From NCBI RefSeq assembly GCF_000203795.2, contig NW_006281111.1, positions 346,888-410,887 on the forward strand: a DNA stretch of 64,000 bases. The letters run 5' to 3'. Both the position numbers and the translations under genes were made by a program. Numbering within the stretch: the stretch's first letter is position 1; each line of letters opens with the position of its first letter. This document shows positions 58,047-64,000 of this stretch, in pieces. The notes beneath the pieces were generated by a model. The model saw only the letters and a program-made list of their open reading frames with translations, did no database searches and was not told the origin of the DNA. Origin of the DNA: Batrachochytrium dendrobatidis JAM81. Its lineage: Eukaryota > Chytridiomycota > Chytridiomycetes > Rhizophydiales.

Positions 58047-60571
58047 TTACATCCGCCGAAACCACTTTGGAACTTTTCCTGTAGATGACCGAAGCTGTGA
58101 ATCAGTTCCATCTGCATTCGCATCCTTATTGACAGGATTGTCACGGTTTCCTCCAAATAGGCCGTTACGAACACGCTCCCTCTCCCTTTCTGCTTCTTGA
58201 GCAATCAGCTCATTGCTTTGACTTGCCACAGTCGTGTCATTTTCTTCACTGGCTAAAATTGCACCCTGCATAGAGTTATCGCTCACATTCAGTTCAAAGC
58301 ACGCACTTGGAATTGGAAACGGCTTAGCCAATGCAAGTGTCGCTTGATTTAGCACCACTTGGCCTAGTATAGTATGAAATAGTCAGTTGCTCAAGTTTAG
58401 TACATTTAAATAACATGCTGCAGCTCCACTTGGCAATCGGCATACATACCTGGAACCGGTGCTCGATCATCTGCCCATGAAAAATACACAATAGATGCAG
58501 GCGCAAGATGGGATTGCCAAAATGTTTCATTTCTAGCCAAAACCCTCTGCGGAGGGGTTATGGAGAGTTTAAATGGTCTCTCTGGCTCGCATAGATGAGT
58601 CTGGACCGTATCGTATACACTAGAGACTATTGAACATATATCATACACATATAGGGTTAAACATCCAGCACAAGCAATGACAGCGGGTTCAATTTCCCCT
58701 AATACATACTGAGATCGCCTGACCAAAATGTTGCTTGAAGTGTTGTTTGGTCAGAAAATCGAACACGGATCATCGTCTTTGGATGCTTTTGACGCTTAAT
58801 TTCCTCTTCACGTTCTCGCATCGATCTGGTCATCAGAGGTGCCTCTGAAATTTGTCTATTTCGTGCCTGCTGAATGGAGATCATGGCTTTCACCTCAGCT
58901 GGTGTGAGGCTAAAAAATGAGCTGGGTAATTCAACTAGATTGGATATCATGATCAAGATACAGTGTTTTTCAACAAAAAGCCTGGTTAAAATAGTGCGAT
59001 ATAAAGGCTCAAGTATCTTTTTCTGTTGAAAATACTAGATTAAACTCACTTTTTAGAGGTGCTAAATTGCCAGGATATGGCAAGTAAATATGAACATCTC
59101 GCTCAATGATGGGCCTTTCCTTGATAGAGTTTGTTGAAATAAGTGGCGATTGAGGCGGCTGAAAAGTATGTTTGGATTGAACAAGAGTTGGCTGAGCTAT
59201 GGTCGGGTTTGAATTTGTGGCAGAGGCCAAAGGTGGTTCAGATAAAGGCTTTTGTAAACATACTGCAGTTTTGGAATATTCAGTCACAGGAGCAAGTGGT
59301 TGAGATGCAACATCAACAGGCTTGGCAATAGGTGCAGACATGGTCTTTGTTGGCTCAACCTCTTCCACAACTGTAGGCGTTACTTTTGCCTCGATCTCTG
59401 CCATATACGCATCGATTGGTTCAGGCATATGTCGGTACATTACACGAATGACTCCGTTTCCACTCTCTAATCCAGCATTACTCAAACTCGTTGTTTTAAG
59501 TTTGGCAATTGTATTGTACTAGATCAGTGCCCACAACAAAATATAATTGGTCAATCTAGTTTGCTTGATGACACCACCTTGCATGAGAGCAATATGATTG
59601 TTTTTGGCTTACTTCTTGGTTCATAAACACACAGATTGGCAACATATAAACTGGAGTTTCAGGCATTTTAGCATTTCCAGGTGAATTTCCCCCCTGCTTA
59701 ACTGGAATGGTTATGCTTGTTTGCCTGGTGATGTTTCCTATGCTAAAATCCAAACCATTCAATAAAAAATCAGTTCCAATGCTATATAAACGCTAAGGAA
59801 TTGAATAAATTATAAAGTCGCCAGCAAGATTATACCCATCTGGACGTTTTTCAAAATGCAGCAGAATATCCCAAAGTCGGGTAGATGTCTCAAACTTGTC
59901 AATCATCCGACATCCGTTTTCAAACTGTAACGCAACATCAACCAACGTAGACCCAGAAGCTAAGTTGATCCGATTACAATCCGGAAATATAACAAGTATA
60001 AATATTAAAAAGATGCTATTAAAAATGGCAACAGTATTCCATCAAATTTAAAACGATCATTCTGTTCAAGCCGGCATGTTCTAATACGCTTACCTCGATC
60101 AGTCGAACTGCGCTGGTGTAATGTAAGTTTTGCTCCTGGAGCAAGGTTAGCGAAGCGAACAGACAGTGATAAATCTAATGTATCTCGTTTATTTCTGGTC
60201 GTGCAAAAGTTTATAATACCATAGGGTTTAATAAGACACTACAAGTAGGCTTCATTGGCAACTCAGAATCCACGCCATATCTTGAGCCCTGGTGCATATT
60301 TGATACAAATGCCACAGCATAGAACCAATATCTTTTTATTCAAAAAGCCCATGCATTGAATAAAAAGATATTGGCTCAAGACAAACGGGCTTCAATTGGT
60401 AATTGTCCAACAAAGGTGAACTCACTTGAGCATGTACAAGTCGGGGTTCTTAAGCCCGAGCTTTTCACAAGACTGCACCACAATTGACTTGAGAGACATG
60501 GACGGAGTGGTTTTAATTATGGTTTTTTTGATAGGAGATCCATCCATACTGACAGTAACATTAGATGCCAT
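58047..60571 (-). CDS. UBX-domain tether protein, TUG/ASPSCR1 (Ubx4) type
   Basis: Eight exons on minus: 60571-60426, 60194-60094, 59959-59836, 59742-59613, 59518-59050, 58934-58710, 58626-58450, 58363-58047; 562 aa. Members bind p97/Cdc48 and, in animals, hold back GLUT4 vesicles. The N-terminal TUG-type ubiquitin-like domain reads VTVSMDGSPIKKTIIK...SLKSIVVQSCEKL...KRDTLDLSLSVRFANLAPGAKLTL. A second conserved segment is STLVDVALQFENG...TSTRLWDILLHFE. The UBX domain lies in exons 6-8 (KTMIRVRFSDQTTLQATFW...VYDTVQTHL...FKLSITPPQRVL...ASIVYFSW). The end STGKVPKWFRRM matches the family's GKVPKWL tail. A Pro/Thr-rich linker separates the two halves. Divergent from BRK1 with 216 bp between ATGs. 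Confidence 0.85.
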
Positions 60572-60787
60572 GGCGCAAAGTTGTTCAGGATCTGGTCAAG
60601 TGGTGCGTAGTCAAATTTTACGCAAGGGACTAAAATTTGAATGTTTTGCCCAAAATTTCAACAGCTTCAAAGACGGTTACCAAACTTTGTCCTTTTCAAG
60701 AAACTATTGCCGACTTTATTGAGATTTTGGCTGTTTATATTTCAGTCGAAACTTGAATTTGACCCAATTAAACTGCCTGTATTTACA

Positions 60788-61265
60788 ATGCAAGATATTC
60801 TTCAGGTTGTCAAGGCTGATTGGGAGAGTCGCGACTTTATACGTCGAGTCTCTCATGGCATACTTGAAATGACCGAGTTTTTACAAAAGTTTGGTAGGCA
60901 TATAGCTAACATAGTTTCAATGAGATGCAATAAAGCACTCTAGAGTTTATTTACTGACAGGTGTTAAACACAAATGATATGCACTATTGACACAAATTTG
61001 CAATATGTTTTTCTTGAAACTAGAGCAACATGCACGACAAAAGATTGGGTCATTGGATGAGCGACTAGAAAAAATAGAGCGTGGACTAACAACCTATGAA
61101 GCAAGGGTAAATACCGAATACTGCATGGCTGAAAAAATATGTTGTTTCCATTTGACGCTGTTTTATCAACTGTATTCAAGAATTGACATTTTTATATCAA
61201 ATTGCCAGATAACGTCTCTCGAGCCAATTGTCTCGGTTGTTGATGCCAAACCTTCTCAAGCGTAG
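60788..61265 (+). CDS. BRK1: BRICK1 / HSPC300, SCAR-WAVE complex subunit
   Basis: Three exons: 60788-60893, 61024-61106, 61209-61265; 81 aa, the normal tiny size. A single long helix that trimerises with SCAR/WAVE and Abi to build the complex that switches on Arp2/3. Signature: DWESRDFIRRVSHGILEMTEFLQKFEQH and KIGSLDERLEKIERGLTTYEAR, matching DW.NREYI...FLN.F and L.EKL..LERRI.Y.EAR. Most fungi lack SCAR/WAVE, but chytrids with crawling zoospores retain it, consistent with the organism guess. Confidence 0.85.
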
Positions 61266-61433
61266 CTATCTTTTGATTCTACAATGAGTTGAATAAAATA
61301 TACAAGAGCTAATTACTCTGTTTTGAAACTCGCCAGTCTTTTTGTTATAGCAAATTTTGACAAGATAGTGTATTGAGCATCTGTTTCCCGTGCCCATTCA
61401 AACTGAACCTTCCACCACGCTCAATACACTGGT
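61266..61433. other. Intergenic spacer
   Basis: 3' flank of BRK1; nothing recognised. Confidence 0.4.
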
Positions 61434-61875
61434 TTAATTCACCGCTGTATTCACGCACAATGGATCACTAGATAAGTGAGTCAGTAAACTGTCACTCATC
61501 AAACTATTGGTGTTCATTTACTGGCCAGTTTTGAGTCCCTCGCAATTATCACAAAAGTAATGAGAATAGCGAGATGAAATAAATCAAAAATCATCTGTAA
61601 TCATCGCCATCAATGTATATCTTGTTTTGGATACTGATCAAGGAAGTTGTAAAGGCTGTAATATTCCAAGACTTTTCAAACATGCATGTTATTCTAAATA
61701 GCACTCCATTCCACAAAACAACTGACACTGACAAACAGCTGACATTGTTAGTTGAAGCAATGCAATCCATTTGTAGTAGAAAAGTACATCCAATAATTGA
61801 ACATTGTTCTAAAGCAAAATAGGCAATCGCTGCAAGATATAGTGTTCTATTCTACGTGACTACGACTGTAAATCA
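61434..61875. mobile_element. MITE-like repeat copy 6
   Basis: Diverged copy bounded by TTAATTCACCGCTGTATTCACG at the left and TTCTACGTGACTACGACTGTAA at the right. No coding capacity. Between this and 62366 only short ORFs. Confidence 0.55.
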
Positions 61876-62366
61876 CATGTATGACTACCTCGGCTTGATC
61901 AATACGTTTGCAGTAGGATCGTCCACGACATGGTCAAAAAGTCCATACATGCTCAGTTGTTTGAACTCGAATGGATCTGACAAGTGCTATAAACTGGTGA
62001 AAATCGAATGTAAATGATCATTACGACGCCAGTGAGCTCATAAAGATCGAATAGTTGATCAAGTTGTACTGGATATATCATACACTGAATTATCACAGAT
62101 GCATATACAAAGTAAATCAGTTATATTGGCTGCATCAATCGATTGGCAACCCAAGTGCTACTACTCCAAACACACCCTTGGAAAGATATCATGCATCTAT
62201 TGGAACAGCAATGTTTGATCCAGTTTCAGCCAATGTCACCAGGTTTGTTACTGACATCTTTTCAATTTCAAAAGCTGCACTATAGTCATCACAATCCGTA
62301 TAAATGATGAGTTGACAGATTCTGCATCTATTGCATTAGAGTGGAGAGTAGTGTTAGATATGCCCT

Positions 62367-63021
62367 GGTAATATACAAGGTACAACAATACCAGTTTTCT
62401 TGACCGATACTCAGTGGTAACCTGATAAAAAGGTGTCAAGTCATGGCTTTCCAATGACAGACAACACTGTACGAGTGTAGATTTTAAAAGACTTTGTGGA
62501 TGGTCTTCAATTTGATTAGTGAGTGATATCTTGAATTGATTCGTTTCTTTTTTCTTTCCTCAAAAACAACAAAGGCGGCATCACAACTTTTAAACGAAGG
62601 CTACCAAATTAACACTCCAGTCCTACCAGTTTAAAGAACTAAATCGCAGTGGCAAGCTGAGAATAAACGAGATTTCTTGCTTCTGAATGATGTCCAGGAG
62701 ACCCCATTTGTTTTCATCCTGCCACTGCGACTTGGCTCTCTGGGTTGGTATGGCTTGAGTGTTGATTTGATAATATTCATCCAAAAGTTGTGCTGCTGCC
62801 TTTTTGTTGCTTCAGTATTCATGTACTGTTTTCTCGGAAAAAGAAACGAATCAATTCAAGATATCACTCACTAATCAAATTGAAGACCATCCACAAAGTC
62901 TTTTAAAATCTACACTCGTACAGTGTTGTCATTGGAAAGCCATGACTTGACACCTTTTTATCAGGTTACCACTGAGTATCGGTCAAGAAAACTGGTATTG
63001 TTGTACCTTGTATACACTACC
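62367..63021. mobile_element. Palindromic element of the 12115/23911 family
   Basis: 655 bp. The outer ~195 bp at each end are inverted copies (GGTARTRTATACAAGGTACAACAATACCAGTTTTCTTGACCG inward, given here as two overlapping pieces: terminal GGTARTRTATACAAGG and inner ATACCAGTTTTCTTGACCG). The middle is a weaker palindrome. Flanks are TGCCCT (62361-62366) and TGTCCT (63022-63027), a 6-bp target duplication with one mismatch. No protein of its own; a 63-codon minus ORF (62631-62822) in the middle has no recognised domain. Confidence 0.7.
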
Positions 63022-63154
63022 TGTCCTGTAACTCTGTATTGGATGGTATTTTCTTTATGGAATGATTTCCCTTGTATGCTATTACCCTGCCAGAAATGGT
63101 GAGTTGTACTATCAAGACAGTTCACGACTTCAAAATACTAGTTACTTCAGCTGT

Positions 63155-63560
63155 TTTATTTACCGTCGTATTCTCAGAATAGAACTCTTGTATTTATCTT
63201 GCAGTGTATTTTGCTTTGGAGTAAACAATGGCCAAATATTCGATGTTTTCCTACTACAAACCGACTCGAATAAACATTGTCATTCTTCCAGATACAACGT
63301 CCGTCATATAATATATAGTTTTGGCAGAGATTATCTTTAATATGTTCATACATTGCACAACCATCAGATTCATGGATTTCAATCCAGAAATTAGCTCGAC
63401 TGTTTCTAATAAAGCTCTACAAAGACCAATCAACTAAAGAGTTGAATGTTTAGTAAATTTAGCAAGAATTGGCACCAATCATTTTATGAGACTGGCTATT
63501 TATTTTGTATTTTGGCACCCTTACTTAGTGTTCCACTTTACGTGAATACGGCTGCATTAC
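63155..63560. mobile_element. MITE-like repeat copy 7
   Basis: Left end ATTTACCGTCGTATTCTCAG, right end TCCACTTTACGTGAATACGG. Interior blocks resemble copy 4 (for example the TTTGCTTTGGA and TGAGACTG..CTATTTAT pieces). It ends about 28 bp before the ATG at 63589. Confidence 0.55.
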
Positions 63561-63588
63561 TTTTATAACCGACTTTACTGGCCAGGTT

Positions 63589-64000
63589 ATGCTCAACGCT
63601 AGTATGGTCGCTATGACATCTGGTTCTCTTCATTCTATGCATTCAGCAATTCACACTAACGATGTCAAAATGGCTTCATTCAAACCGGCCATTCCTAGAA
63701 GCGACTCTTGCTCATCCAATGCTGCTGTAACTGGTTTGAATACTACTATCGACTCTTACAATCAACGACATGCACTGGTATTTGTCGACCCAGATGATTC
63801 AGATACTCCTTATTGGTGGCCTGCAATGGTAAGCTTGCTCACGTCACTGTTGCCAAGAATAGCAACTATGTCATTTGTGACTTTTACTCTGGAATGGTTA
63901 TATCACTATATTTCAAAATATGGATGTATAGTCTTGCTGGATGCTGTTTTTTGATATCAGGACTGAAGTCTGTAGAGTACAAAAGACTTATGACTGCTGT
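63589..64000 (+). CDS. 5' part of an unidentified gene, cut by the window edge
   Basis: ATG at 63589 opens a frame with Ser/Thr-rich sequence, then QRHALVFVDPDDSDTPYWWPAM, followed by a consensus donor (GTAAGC). A second exon probably starts after an acceptor near 63960. The DPDD..TPYWWPAMV motif recalls PWWP/Tudor-like chromatin-reader openings, but too little is visible to name it. A later in-frame ATG (MASFKP) is an alternative start. Confidence 0.5.

Overview
The window is eukaryotic and looks like a chytrid fungus close to Batrachochytrium. The genes are cut by many short GT-AG introns (about 40-120 nt, a few GC-AG) and encode fungal/opisthokont housekeeping proteins. Two genes have the short secreted-protein leader (MKL...TVANP) that I associate with Batrachochytrium lineage-specific secreted families. 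Crinkler-type nuclease relics and a BRK1 (SCAR/WAVE) gene fit the same picture. Genus is an inference; no marker here fixes the species.

Positions 1-25140 are gene-poor and repeat-rich. Two related secreted coiled-coil genes (1967-2935 on minus, 5646-6320 on plus) lie there. The second sits between two ~1 kb inverted arms (3222-4215 and 6744-7745), with a third partial copy at 4757-5212. A single 5S rRNA gene is at 7987-8106 on minus. A decayed Crinkler-like NTPase/nuclease relic follows (8489-11660). Next is a 6.1 kb element with ~175 bp terminal inverted repeats (12115-18227), carrying a broken Maverick/Polinton-type protein-primed DNA polymerase and a broken SAM-domain gene. Its right end cuts off the 5' part of a secreted repeat-protein gene. 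Further right are relics of an integrase tail, a RING-like domain and two Crinkler-type nucleases. One nuclease lies inside a palindromic element (23911-25133) that has the same terminal-repeat family and a perfect 6-bp target duplication. That palindrome contains a 100-N assembly gap.

Positions 26145-63000 are gene-dense and conserved. In order: AP-2 alpha adaptin, PLP-homeostasis protein (YggS/PLPBP), COX18, TFIIH subunit TFB5, NOPCHAP1-like protein, epsilon-COP, ubiquilin/DSK2, AVL9, cyclophilin H, acetoacetyl-CoA synthetase, RNA polymerase I subunit RPA43, an F-box+MYND protein, a Ser/Gln-rich protein of unknown function, a TUG/ASPSCR1-like UBX protein and BRK1. Several are head-to-head pairs with short shared promoters (DSK2/AVL9, TUG/BRK1). 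Exon structures were worked out by hand from splice sites, reading phase and family homology.

Seven copies of a ~0.4-0.65 kb terminal-inverted-repeat element (MITE-like) are spread through 31-64 kb. Most lie within about 130 bp of a start codon; one ends 8 nt before the epsilon-COP ATG and one is inside an AVL9 intron. A second member of the 6-bp-TSD palindrome family is at 62367-63021. The window ends inside a new gene that starts at about 63589.
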